Below, one piece after another: positions 24,400-35,440 of a DNA stretch of 64,000 bases. A program made the translations under genes and the position numbers. The stretch comes from Artemia franciscana (lineage: Eukaryota; Arthropoda; Branchiopoda; Anostraca; Artemiidae). Where the stretch lies: NCBI RefSeq assembly GCF_032884065.1, contig NC_088883.1, forward strand, positions 21,467,393-21,531,392. The letters are read 5' to 3'. Under the pieces are notes generated by a model that had not been told where the DNA came from, ran no database searches, and worked only from the letters and a program-made list of their open reading frames with translations. The stretch's first letter is position 1. Every line of letters starts with the position of its first letter.

Positions 24400-25275
24400 C
24401 ATTTTGCTTTTAAATTTTTAAACATTAAACTTTTAAATTTTAATATTCCCACAGCAGTACAATTTTCCACCAAGGTTGAAATAGAAGTGATCAATAAAGG
24501 GGAAGTTTTACCACCGGACTTTGATCTGGTAAAGTCTTTTAAAGTATTGCTCGCAAGCCACAAGTTTGAGTTTGATGTTATGAGAGGCAGGTAAGTAATG
24601 ACTGTGTACCTTCAAAATGAGGATGCAACAAACATAATTCTGAACATTGAAAAAATTGGTGACATCAAGGTAACAGCAAAATTGAAAGTGCCCCTTGTGA
24701 GAGGAATTGTAAAAGGAGTTCCTCTCAACCTAACAACAGGAGATATAATGGAGAGTGCCTACAAAGTGTAATGGTAATACGGGACATAGTAAGACAAAAA
24801 AGGTTCAACAGGGAAACAAGAAAACTAGAAGACAGTTTTGCAGTAATGGTGATATTTGAAAGTGATAAATTACCTCCAAACATTTGGTTTTGTGGGAGGA
24901 AAAGAGAAGTTTTACCATCGTAGAATCATGCAGTGTCACAAATGCCAGAAGTATGGCCAGCTGCAAAAGGATTGCAGAGCCAAGAAGCCAGTGTGTCTAC
25001 GTTGTTCAAATAGACATTCATTAGATAAATGTCCTTTGAAGAGTGAATTTTCCCCAGATAGACCAAGGGCTTATTCTTGGGCTAATTGTAGAGGGAATTC
25101 ATGCCTCTACTTCGTTTGCTTGCACAGTGAGGAAACAAAATCGTGAAATACCACAAGTGGCAGAATGTTATCAAATGGGTTACAGGATGGCCCAAGTAAC
25201 TTATAAGAGCTATGCAGATGCAGCTAACAGGACAAATTTGAAAAGACTGGCACCAAGCGATTCTAGTTCAGTCAC
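24400..25275 (+). pseudogene. LINE-A ORF1 (gag-like, CCHC zinc knuckles), broken
   Basis: First part of a plus-strand I-group LINE. Fragments in three frames give an ORF1-like core (VRGIVKGVPLNLTTGDIMES, then RFNRETRKLEDSFAVMVIFE). A cysteine-knuckle region follows at about 24928-25044: CHKCQKYGQLQKDC, CLRCSNRHSLDKCP. In this LINE class ORF1 is an RNA-binding chaperone of the element RNP. At least two frameshifts and in-frame stops interrupt it. Its C-terminus is cut off by the antisense LINE-C insertion. The upstream boundary is uncertain. Confidence 0.8.
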
Positions 25276-25844
25276 GACACTCACGCATTATTACTATACT
25301 TTTGCATCATTACCATACTATTCTTTTGCAAGGAAGAATCTCTTAACAACAGCCTTGAAGGGAGCCAAATGACTCGAATTTCTTATTTCAATTGGAATAA
25401 TATCCCATACAGAGGGGGCAAAATTTCTAATCACGAAAGAAGCTCTAGCCGTATTTCTAAATGGGTGTACCAGATTTGATGCCCCTCGTGTATCGTGGCT
25501 ATGAAGATCACAATTAATGGAGAAAAAATTTTCGAAAGAAGAGGGAAGTATATTATTAATAAATTTATATGTGAAAATACTAACTTGGTAATCTCTTGAT
25601 TTTGAAATATCAAAAAGTTGATTCTTAGTATAAAGTTCATTAATATTATGAGTAAATAAAGTTTTAGGTGATAAAAGTTTAACGGCTTTATTTTGTATTT
25701 TTGGATTTTTTTATAACATGATACAAAATTACTAGCCCATAAAGAGCAACCATAGCAAATATACGGGTAAAAAATAGCAAAATAAAGTAACCGAAGAATT
25801 TTATAGGATACTAGGTTTTTAACTCGGCGAAGCACACCCAGAGA

Positions 25845-26805
25845 TCAGGACAACTTTGAAGCTATAATATTTGAATGTGTTTTCCATGATAGATTTTCAT
25901 CATTCATAAAACCTAAATACTTTGTTACCTTTACTCTTTTTATTTGATTTCTGTTTATTATTAATTCTAAATTAATTTCAATACTAGATATCCGAGAAAA
26001 TAGAATGTAATTAGTTTTATTATAATTTAATGTCAAAAGATTGAAATCTGCCCACTCAATAAACTCGGTCATTGCCTTTATCATTTTATCAAAAAGTAGA
26101 CCAACTGATGGAGCAGCTATAAGTAAAAGAGTATCGTCTGCAAAAAGGATTATACCAGCCTCTGACAAATAATACTTAATCCGATATATAAATATTAAAA
26201 ATAAAAGAGGACCTAGTATAGAGCCCTGGGGTACTCCGCAAGTTATCGTACTAGCTTCAGAAGTAAAACACCCATTCACCACAACCTGCTTTCGGTCACT
26301 TAAATAAGATTCAAACCAAGACAAACTCTTTCCGGTAACACCGATTTTTTCCAGCTCAAGTAAAAACTGTTTAAGGGCAATCGTGTCAAAAGCCTTTTTC
26401 AAATCCAGGAATAAAGCAGCTGGAATCAGACCCGCTTCAAACGACGTATTTACCCAGTCAACAAGTTTAATGGTTGCCATTTCTGTGGACATTTTTTTTC
26501 TAAAACCAAATTGAGTATTTATAAGAATTGTATTATTTTCAACGTAATCAGTTAGCCTGGATCCTATCACCTTTTTATATATTTTTGAAAAAAAAGGGAG
26601 GATAGAAATGGGTCTTTTGTTTGAAGGGTCGTCTCTCTTACCTCCTTTGTCAAATGGTATTATTTTAGCCACCTTCAAAACTTCCGGGAAAATTCCTTTT
26701 TCCATAGACTTATTAATCAAATTACATACAACTGGTGTTATAACTGATTTAACTGATTTAGCAATCTTAAGAGAAATCCCGTCTGCGCCACTTCGAGTTT
26801 GATTG
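25845..26805 (-). pseudogene. LINE-C reverse transcriptase domain
   Basis: Begins around SGADGISLKIAKSV and runs 291 codons past its first Met without interruption. Motifs in order: KVAKIIPFDKGG, RPISILPFFSKIYKKVI, NTQFGFRKKMSTEMA, ALFLDLKKAFDTI (catalytic Asp), GVPQGSILGPLL and FADDTLLLI (the YxDD-box Asp pair), then TKYLGFMNDENLSW. All three catalytic aspartates are present. The frame stops at a TGA just after SKLS, beyond which the same frame continues LRRVKNLVSYK, so one nonsense change separates it from the C-terminal region. Upstream it is disconnected from the endonuclease by a one-base shift. Confidence 0.87.
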
Positions 26806-27848
26806 GATTCTACTGATGATTGTACTCACTTCACTTATGCTACAAGCATTAAAAACCAGCTGATTTTCTACTGGAATTTCCGACTGAACTATTTTGAGAG
26901 GCCGCTTAATTCTTTTCCGAGCATCGTCACAAAGTTTCGCTCCCTCACTAGAAAAATAATCACATAAATAATTCGCAACATCATTTGGGGTAGTCAAATT
27001 CCCCCTCTCTGTTTGTAATTTATTAATAACTTCTATTTTACCCTTATGACCCAAGAGTGAATTTACTGTTTTCCGTGTTTTTTTCATATCACATTTATGC
27101 TTTATAAATTCATTTTGTAAATACATTTTTTCAGCTTTCCGTTTTAATCCGTTTAAAGTATTCCGGTAATTTTTAAACTGCGGAAAATTAATGACAGATG
27201 GTTCACCTAGGTATATTTTATACAATTCATTTTTCCGACTTATAGAATTTAGAATGCCCTGTGTAATCCATGGTTTCTTTGGGAATTTCGTACCGTTTTT
27301 AAGTCTTTTCGTACCTTTTTTAAGTCTTCTTAGAGGACACGTATCATTCAATATCTTTGTAAATATTGCAACAAAAATATCATACGCAACCGACGGGTTA
27401 TCTTCTTCAAAAACTGGAGTAAAATCTGCATCATCCATTTCTCTCTCAAATTTTTTAAAATTATCATTTCTGAAATCACGAAAATATGTTTTATTTATTT
27501 GACCACTCTTATTTATAATCCTGTAAGATTTTTTTATTTTACTAAGAAGAAAAAGATGGTCGGATATATCCGTGAGTAGAACATCAGCATACGAACTTTC
27601 AAGCAGCTTTCCATTCACAAATATGTTATCGATAGGAGTCGCAGACTTATCAGTTACTCGTGTAGGAATAGTTACCAGGGGGTACTGGAATGATGAAACC
27701 ATAGAGTTAAGAAAATCTAGGCGGCTTGTACTTTTATGGAGGTCAATATTGAAATCCCCCATTACTACTTTATATTTATGATCATTACTAAATTTCTCCA
27801 TTAAATACTCCATTTCCTCAATAAAAACATCCTCATTAAACGACGATA
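26767..27848 (-). pseudogene. LINE-C endonuclease C-terminal half and linker
   Basis: Open from the truncation point at about 27848 to a stop at 26767. MGDFNIDLHK and ISDHLFLL are the APE-type endonuclease motifs carrying the catalytic Asp/Asn and the Asp-His pair. The N-terminal Asn and Glu motifs are missing because of 5' truncation, so nicking activity cannot survive. The rest is the Lys-rich linker found between endonuclease and RT. It falls out of frame near 26806 just before the RT. Confidence 0.83.
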
Positions 27849-30800
27849 CAATATGATAAGAAAAGACAGATCAGAAAGTACAAATGGTGGAGTACTGACC
27901 TGCGTGAAAAAGCATTTACATTTTACTGAATGGGAGATGGAATTGCAGGATCATCCAGATTATAAAGTTGAAATCAATGGCTACAGGGTACTTCAACAAG
28001 ATGGATCTACCATTAACATTATAAATGCATACAATGCAAATGGCAACAACAGTGAAATTGGTGGCATTATTGATGAGTTATCAAAGAATATTCCTACTAA
28101 TGAAGGACTGATCATAACATGTGATTTTAATGCACACAGCAAGGTTTGGTGCAAATGTGATATTGTGAACTCATCTGGAAGGAGTATGGAAGATTTTCTG
28201 CTGCAATTTCTAATTTGCCTGGCCACTCCTAATGGATTGCCAACCCGTAAAAATCATTTCACTGGTGGTCACACTATAATTGACCTAAAATTTGCTAGCC
28301 CTAATTTAGCCACAAGGACTACTGTTGCAATTCCAGATCATACATTGCTATTTAGTGATCATTCCCCCATAAATATCTACACTGAGGATCATAATAAGAG
28401 CAGTAGTCCAGCCCAATTGGAAAGCACAATCACTCCTCACTTCAGATTGAAAAAAGTAAATTGGCCTAAGCATAGAGAACAGCTTGAAAACATATCAATT
28501 CAGGTATTAGTGGAAGCAGAAACATTGTTTGACGAAAAAAATCCATGTATTTCAAGGATATATATTAGCAGCAGCTAAGAAAGCTATTCCACTAAAAGGT
28601 AACTCAAAAACTCACAAAAATAACATTTGGTGGAATAAAGAATGTGAAGAAGCAAAGAAGGACTATGTGAAAAATGAAAGAATTTATGCCATAGCAACAA
28701 CTTTAGAAAATCTGATTAATGTCAAACGATCCTATGCAAGGTTTAAGAGAACAATGTCCATAGCAAAAAAGAGCAGTATTAGAGAGTTTCTTGAAAATCT
28801 AAATTTCAGAAAACCAGCAGCTAAAGTTTACGGGTTTATACGCAGGATGCAAAACAAACAGCCAAACAAAACAAGTAACCCACTTCTAATTCATGAAAAT
28901 GTAACTCTGGCAAGTGATCTGGACAAAGCTAATACAGGCGTCAAATATATGGAAAAAATAATTGGAAAAGAGGATCGCAGTATCAAGAATGGTAGCAAAA
29001 GTGAAACGACTGACAAATAAAGACCAATAAGAGCCATACAATCAGCCTTTCTCCTTAGTGGAAATAGAGGACATCATCAGGAATTTGCCAAATACAGCCC
29101 CTGGTGCAGATATGGTGTATCCCCAACTAGTTAAAAACCTCCCACAAGAATGGGTAGAAGTGAGAATAATATTAGAAATATGAGAATGTTAAATATGAGA
29201 ATGACGTTAGAGTGAGAATGTTAGAAATAATAAATATTGCCTGGAAGAGTAGATGTTTCCCGAAAGTGTGGAAGGCGGGGCTAGCAGTGATGATTCCTAA
29301 ACCAGGTAAAGACACTTCAAAGATCGACAACCACAGATTTATTATTTTATTACCCGTGTTACGCAAAGTTTATGAAAGACTTGTAAAGAAAAGGCTAAAC
29401 TGGGAAGTGGAAAAAAGAAAAATACTTAAAGATGTGAAGTGTGGGTTTAGGAGAAATAAGAGTACTATTGATAACCTGGTTTGTTTTCAAAGATATTACT
29501 GGGATATTAGATATTACTGGGACTAATTGAGGCGGGGATCCGTGGAAGAATGCTAATGTTTACTAAAAATTATCTAGAAGATCGTGAAGTGCATGTTAGG
29601 GTGGGAAACACCATCTCCAGCCATTTCACCAAAAGAAAAAGGGGAGTCCCTCAGGGATCAGCTTTGGGTCCAGATTATTATAATCTGGGTGAACACAACA
29701 TACCTTCAGATGATGGTGATTCTAGTGCAGGAATTTTTGCATATGACAATAACCTGTGGGCAGTTGGAAGAACAATTGAAGATGTTGTGCCAGTAATAAA
29801 ATCCATTCTTGAACAGCTTGAAATTTGGGCAAGTGACATTGATTTAAGCTTTTCGGCTCACAAAACAAAAGCTATGCTTATCACAAGAAAGAAGTCTATA
29901 GAAGTGCCATCTTTAATCCTAAATAGAATGCCCATCGAATTTGTGGACCAAGTAAAGTTTCTGGGATGCATAATTGAAAAACGTTTGAATTAAAATTTAC
30001 ACATTAAAAGCACTAAAGCAGCCTGCATTAGGAGAATCAACATAATGAAGACATTAACAGCCATCACACGGGGGAGCAAAGCTGACTTTCTAATTAAGTT
30101 TTACACACCATATATCAGGTCAAAGTTAGAATATGCAGCAGTTGTATATCAACCTGCAAATCAATCATCCCTTAAAAATCTAAACGTTATACAAAATACA
30201 GCATTGAGGATTGCATTTGGAGCTAGGAAAACGACCCCAGTTTCATTCATGTTGGCAGAAAGTGGCCTGGAAGACCTGGAAACTAGAAGGAACACTGTTA
30301 CACAAAAATATTTAGCAAAACTATGGGGGTCAGATGAAACAAATCCACTGAAATCAAGGATTGTAAAACGAGGTCTGCATGCAACTGCAAACAAACACAG
30401 AAGCAGAACCAAATAAACTTCCTTGAAAGGTCCATTCAAATATGTGCTCAATTTGACCTAGAACTAAAGATCACAGAAATGTTGCGTGTTCCAGACATGG
30501 ACTTACCTTCACCATGGGAGTGTTGCAAAATAAAATGCTCAATGGTCATGGAGAAAAAAAGGAAACTTAGACTTCGCCACTAGCTTAAAGTTGCTGACTG
30601 AAGAAGCATTAAGGGATTTCCTTGATATTTATACAGATGGATCCAAAGTAGATGACTATAGTCCAGTTGGAGCTGCATTTGTTGTACCAAAAAAGAAAAT
30701 TACAGCACAGTATAAGTTACCCAAACAAACATCGATCTTTCAAGCTGAAGTTATAGTAATAAAGAAAGCAGTAATATATGCAAAAGAGAATCTGAAAGAA

Positions 30801-31497
30801 TATCCTAAAGTATTGATTTGCTCTGATTCAAAGAGTGCATTGCAAGCACTCACCAACATAAGTAGAGGTGGGACACGATCAAGGGAAGTGGCCAGTTGCT
30901 ACAGGGAATTAGTCACAATACCCACAGGTCAAGAAATTGATTTATTGTGGGTTCCAGCTCATGTTGATATACATGGAAATGAAATAGCTGACCGAGCTGC
31001 AAAAGATGGCACCACAATGGAGGACCCCTTCACATGTTGTGAAGTCACAGATTATGATGATTGAAGAAGTTATAAAAAAGCAGCAGCAATACTATTTTGA
31101 AGAAAATCGTAACCTCTCAGGAAATTGGTTTACAACACGGAAAACAAGAAGGAAGACAGAACTGAAACTCTACAGGAATCTGACCAGAAGAGAAGGAACC
31201 ATAGCTTTTCGTCTAAGGTCCAGACATGCAGGTACTCATTCATACCTTGCAAGATTTTATGGAGATGATAATATCTGTGATCATTGTGACAGTGAAGAGA
31301 CAGTTGAACGTATTTTAATTGATTGTGATCATTATGTGCATCAGAGAAGACACATGGAATCATTCTTCAAGGAACAAAAGGAAAATATTTCCGTGAATTT
31401 ACTACTTGGTGGTTTCTTAAGTGATGAACTAAATACCACAGTCATACGCTTAGTAGTGCAATTCTTAGAAAAAATTGGATGTGACAAGAGGATGTAA
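27849..31497 (+). pseudogene. LINE-A ORF2: APE endonuclease, RT, RNase H, broken (I group)
   Basis: Resumes at YNMIRKDRS, roughly residue 80 of the endonuclease. Order: endonuclease (27853-28400; LIITCDFNAHSKVWC, FSDHSPINIY), linker (28529-29160), RT fragments (29212-29526 and 29550-29993), thumb/connection (30045-30416), RNase H (30591-31060) and a C-terminal Cys-rich region (31006-31497; CDHCDSEETVERILIDC). The YxDD box reads FAYDNNLW, losing the first catalytic Asp. A segment between 29526 and 29550 containing the first RT Asp is missing. Several frameshifts and stops are present, so the element is dead. Confidence 0.86.
30591..31064 (+). pseudogene. LINE-A RNase H domain
   Basis: A 157-codon open stretch with the type I RNase H signature in order: DIYTDGSKVD (first Asp), FQAEVIVIKKA (Glu), LICSDSKSALQAL (second Asp) and WVPAHVDIHGNEIADRAAKD (His and last Asp). 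All catalytic acidic residues are present. RNase H in a non-LTR element restricts it to the I, R1, LOA, Tad and related groups. It overlaps in another frame with the C-terminal Cys-rich piece, marking a frameshift near 31010-31060. Confidence 0.9.
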
Positions 31498-31502
31498 TTA
31501 AA

Positions 31503-31532
31503 GACGCTGGGAATCATTTAATTTCCAGCGTA
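31503..31532 (+). other. Stem-loop at LINE-A 3' end
   Basis: GACGCTGGGAA-TCATTTA-ATTTCCAGCGT can form a stem of about ten pairs, just after the ORF2 stop. A (TCA)n-like tail ATCTCATCATCATC lies at about 31605-31618. Terminal stem-loops are used by some LINE RTs for template recognition; that role here is inference. Confidence 0.6.
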
Positions 31533-31653
31533 GCAAGCAAATACTCGAAGAATATAGAGAGAGGACCTCAGTGACCATGTAGTCAAGAGGGGGTCCGAAA
31601 TTCATCTCATCATCATCTCTGACCATAAAAAAAGAGCAATTTCCATAAACCCA

Positions 31654-32644
31654 ATGAATATTGATGAAGGACTTAGAGTTTTAAATCCAGTGATACCTGT
31701 CACAACAAGTGACATAAATCCGGAAATTTTCATTGACCTCAATCCACCCTTGATACAACCTAATTATAACGGTAACCTTGATTACCACATTACAGATGCC
31801 CAAAAACGTGTGGACATTAACAAGGTGAATAGTCTGCATAATAAGACTGTCTCTTCTGGTAATAAACGAAAATGTGCTAATATAATCTTGGCACATTCTT
31901 GCCAATTAGGAGACAATCGTGTATTTGAACACATTTTTTCTTCAACCAAGCTCCAGCAAAAAACTGTTTTCAAAAATAGAGTTAAGGCAAATTACACTAA
32001 AAAAATGAGCTCCGTGATTTTCAACCAAGTGCGTCAACCAAGTTGCAACAAAAAAGTTCCGACAAAAAAATGTGACATGCAAACATTTTAATCATAATCG
32101 TTGTAAATTTAGTAAGCAGTGCAAATTTTTACATATATGTCGTAATTTTATTTCAGGTAGTTGTGGTTCCGTCAAGTGCAGTTTTGACCATGTGAAGCTT
32201 TGTCCAGTTTTAGCTTGTAATAACAAATATTGTAGTTTTTCCCATGCATCACCAGTAGCTGATGTTAATTTTCCTCCCTGGGGCCCTGTTCCAGTGTCCC
32301 TGTCTAAAGATACAAATTGTAAGAGCCACTCATCTCCCTTCCGCCGTCCTTTTTTAGTGCACCAGACCCAAGCAAAGACCTCTCATCAAAGTTCATCAGG
32401 CACAGCTCAAAAATTGACAAACCCTTTCCGATCCCAAACTCTCCTCCCTTATCCTTTGTTACCTCCTCCCCCTTCCCGCATACAGAAGTCCTATTTCTTT
32501 CCCCCTCCCAGTATGCTGCCCTATACCCTCCCTACTCTGCCGCAAACCAGCAATTTCTTGACGGACATGAATCACTATTCCCAACCAGCCCCCCTTTCCC
32601 AGCACCTTACGAAACCTTACGAAAATTTCCCACACTTTTGTTAA
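31654..32644 (+). pseudogene. LINE-B ORF1 with three CCCH zinc fingers
   Basis: Two frames, 31654-32091 and 32072-32644, joined by a shift near 32075. The first half has no motif I recognise. The second opens with three consecutive CCCH modules: CKHFNHNRCKFSKQCKFLH (C-x7-C-x5-C-x3-H), CRNFISGSCGSVKCSFDH (C-x7-C-x4-C-x3-H) and CPVLACNNKYCSFSH (C-x4-C-x4-C-x3-H). A Pro/Ser/Gln-rich tail follows (LLPPPPSRIQ, TLPTLPQTSN). CCCH fingers usually bind RNA, fitting an ORF1 role. Most LINE ORF1s carry CCHC knuckles, RRM, PHD or esterase domains instead. Confidence 0.75.
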
Positions 32645-33573
32645 GCAACGCTGAAAGTCTTAACTTTGAAAAACTTAATGAATCAGACTCCTTTTCTAAA
32701 ATACATAAATCAGACATAATCGCTATTACTGAAGTATGCGCTCAAAATTCACACATGTTAAAAATCCCCCAGTTTATTAAACTCAGACCCTAAACTCACC
32801 CTCTGGGTAAGAAAGGGGTGGAATTCTTTTTTTTTTTTGTCCGTAATGAATTTTATCCTTCAGAAATATTAGTTCCTTGTCTAACTCCCTTCGATGAAAT
32901 ATTGTGGGTTTGTGTTCGACCTAAGGTCTTACCACATCCTTTCAATTTGATTGTCCTGTGTTGTTTTTACTACTCTCCTGGGCAGAGAGCGGCTGAAAAA
33001 AATAATTTTATTGAAAAATTGCATGGCAATGCTGACTATGTACTATCTAAATACCCAAACGCTGGAATTTTCCTCTTACGTGATGCAAATGAATTAAAAC
33101 TTGAATCTACATGTAATACTTTTAATCTAAAACAAATTCTAAAAGTTTCTACTACCGAGGGCAATTCTATTCTTGATTTAATATGCACAAATATGTCAAA
33201 TTTCTACAGACTCGTCACCATTCTTCCCCCTCTCAGAGGTAGTTACCACTTTAGCCTATTCCTATCTCCACTAACTACAGTTAAACATTCCTTTACTATT
33301 ACTGAAACCGTCTTTAGACCTCTAATTGACTCAGGACTCTACAATTTTGGCTCTTGGATCACTAGTGAAAATTGGTCCCCTGTGTACCAAACAAGTGATG
33401 TCGACTTCAAGGCTTTGTCCCTCCAAAATTCATTGAGGAGTGATTATGAAGCCCGTTTTCCGGTGAAAAAATTAAAATATGCTCTACCGATAAACCTTAC
33501 ATTACTGCGACTTTTAAAAACTAATAAGGAAAAAAATCAACTTGTTCAAGCAAGAACATATCACACAGGCTAA
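32642..33573 (+). pseudogene. LINE-B endonuclease remnant and linker
   Basis: Starts LNFEKLNE...KSDIIAITEV (the endonuclease N-terminal Glu motif), then after a frame change runs to WVCVRPK, LCCFYYSPGQ, FLLRDANELK (normally G-D-x-N, here R-D-A-N) and LDLICTN. The normal final SDH motif is replaced by GSYHFSLF. Catalytic residues are therefore eroded. The frame ends at 33573 and a Lys-rich linker continues in other frames. Confidence 0.75.
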
Positions 33574-34009
33574 TAATCTAAGAAAGTTCCTGAAGAGAAA
33601 ATTGACAAAAGCAGCTTCTGAGTATTACAATAGTAAAGTTAAGGATCTGTATTCTAATAAGCCCAAACAATGGTACAGGAAAATTAAAAAGATTTGCGGA
33701 AAACCCTGTTGAAGTTAATTTTCATCTCCCTGAGATAGCCAACGATTTGAACCTGCATCTTGCGTCCATAGTACAAAGTCCCCCCCCCTTTCACTGGCTC
33801 AGGTCAAACTATTCCTCCCTCCACCTCTTTCCCGCAAATTTCTCCCTTTGATGTTACAAATAAAATCCGAAAGCTCAAAAAATCATGTTCTTGCCCATTA
33901 GACATCCCAATTGACTTGATTACAGCCTTTTTAATCTGCTTTTTTCCATGTTTACGCTGCTAAACAAATTTAATTGTCCAAAGATATATTCCCCCCGTGT
34001 TTAATTATT

Positions 34010-34356
34010 CTTTATCAGGCCGTTATTGGAATATGCATGTCCGATCTGGCATTCGCAACTTTCAAGTGAACTTAGTGACAAAATCAAGTCAGGTCCAAAA
34101 GTGTTCGCTCAGGCTCATTTACAAAGAGGACAAAATTCCATACTCCTTCCTCCTTAAAGCTGCACGCATTACCACGTTAAAAGAAAGGAGGGAAAAAATT
34201 TGCCTACTTTTCGCTAAATCAGTCTTTTCCAATCCCCGTACTGAGGACTTACTCCCTGATTTTCACAATCCCATTAGACTCCGACTTTCCCCGGTTAGCC
34301 TCCTTACCAATCCCAACTTACTCTCTGATCCATGCTGTTACAGAGAGGTTTCGTAA
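34010..34356 (+). pseudogene. LINE-B RT C-terminal (thumb) remnant
   Basis: Reads FIRPLLEYACPIWHSQLSSE in one frame, then after a one-base change near 34085 KCSLRLIYKEDKIPYSFLLK and ITTLKERREKICLLFAKS. LEYACPIWH and the ALRLI-like block are standard landmarks of the CR1/L2/Jockey RT C-terminus. No catalytic residues lie in this part. Confidence 0.8.
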
Positions 34357-34694
34357 AAGTTTTATCCCTTTTATTCTGGAACACCTGAATAATAATAATT
34401 CGTGATTATGTACTTGTCAAATTCCCCTTTTCCTCTATTGCCGTTTTTATTTTTGATTTACTGGAATGTTTTTATAATTTAATTGTCAAGTTTACTGATT
34501 TGCCCTTTATCTTTGATGATTTTGCCTTTTTAATTTTAAGTGTTTGACCTGATGTACTGATTTGATTTTTTTTTTCTTAACTTTTACTGACATATAAAGC
34601 GAATTCGGCTCTATAGAGCTTGTGATAGTCTTTCGAAAATAAATATTATCTTATCTTATCTAAGAACAGCCCAAAATCATAATTTGTCAGAAGA

Positions 34695-35440
34695 GTTTGT
34701 TTCTGCATGGTTATATAACAAATCTTCTGATTTTTTGGTCTTTTCCATGTGACATTTCTAATAAATGTAATGTAGTGTGGCCTAGATTATCTTCAGATTG
34801 GTTTTGATCATGCTCCTTAAATTTGATTTAATTCTTCTCCTGAAAGACCCCTTAATTTCAATCATAGCCTAGTTTGGAAAATTAATTATTTATATCATTT
34901 ACAACTTTTTTATACATATCATAAAAACAATCAAAACTTGGATTGGAATGAGGAGTTTATTTTTGCATGGTTTTATTTTCCTATCTGTCCCATGTGACAT
35001 TTCCAAGAAATGTAATGTAGAGTGGCGTAGATTATCTTCATAGTGGTTTTGATCATGCTCCTTAGATTTGAATTAATTCTTCTCCTTCAATACTCCTTAG
35101 ATTCCTCATGGTCTAATTTGAAAAACGATTTATTTATATCACTTATATCCTTTCTTTGCATATAATAAGAACAATCAAAACTTGGATAGGAATAAAGTTT
35201 GTTTTTGCATGGTTTTTATACAAATCTTTTGATTTTTTGTTCTTTTCCATGTGACATTTTCAATAAAAGTAATGAGTATGGCGAAGATTACCTTCATGAT
35301 GGTTCTGATCATACTCCTTAAATTTGAATAAATTCTTCTCCTTAAACCTTCCTTAAATTCCTCATCACCTAGTTTGGAAAATGCTTTATTTATATCATTT
35401 ACAACTTTTCCATACATATCATAAGAGAAATCAAAACTTG
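34695..35440 (+). repeat. Tandem repeat, three units of about 240-260 bp
   Basis: Units starting near 34695, 34955 and 35197 share GTTTGTTT-TGCATGGTT, TCCATGTGACATTT, ATGTAGAGTGGCGTAGATTA, TTGATCATGCTCCTTA and CAATCAAAACTTGGAT. Noncoding, intron 1. Confidence 0.88.

Larger units (their letters stand above)
25290..27848 (-). mobile_element. LINE-C: CR1/Jockey-like LINE, 5'-truncated, inserted in LINE-A
   Basis: Minus-strand insertion. From its 5' end it encodes the C-terminal half of an APE endonuclease (MGDFNIDL near 27750, ISDHLFLL), a linker, reverse transcriptase and a C-terminal domain ending FKAVVKRFFLAKE then stop at 25322-25324. It begins mid-endonuclease, typical of incomplete target-primed reverse transcription. 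The RT retains GVPQGSILGPLLFLI and FADDTLLL. Lesions seen: a frameshift near 26806, a TGA at about 25844 and a frame change near 25715. No poly-A tail is visible at its 3' junction. Confidence 0.88.
31620..34665 (+). mobile_element. LINE-B: non-LTR element with CCCH-finger ORF1, RT deleted
   Basis: Plus-strand element directly following LINE-A. It has ORF1 (31654-32644), an endonuclease (32642-33300), a linker to about 33930 and then an RT C-terminal thumb region (about 34013-34355). It ends at a microsatellite tail AAATATTATCTTATCTTATC (34640-34660), typical of CR1/Jockey-like elements. The RT palm and fingers are missing, apparently an internal deletion near 33940-34010. Several frameshifts occur. 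Confidence 0.82.
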
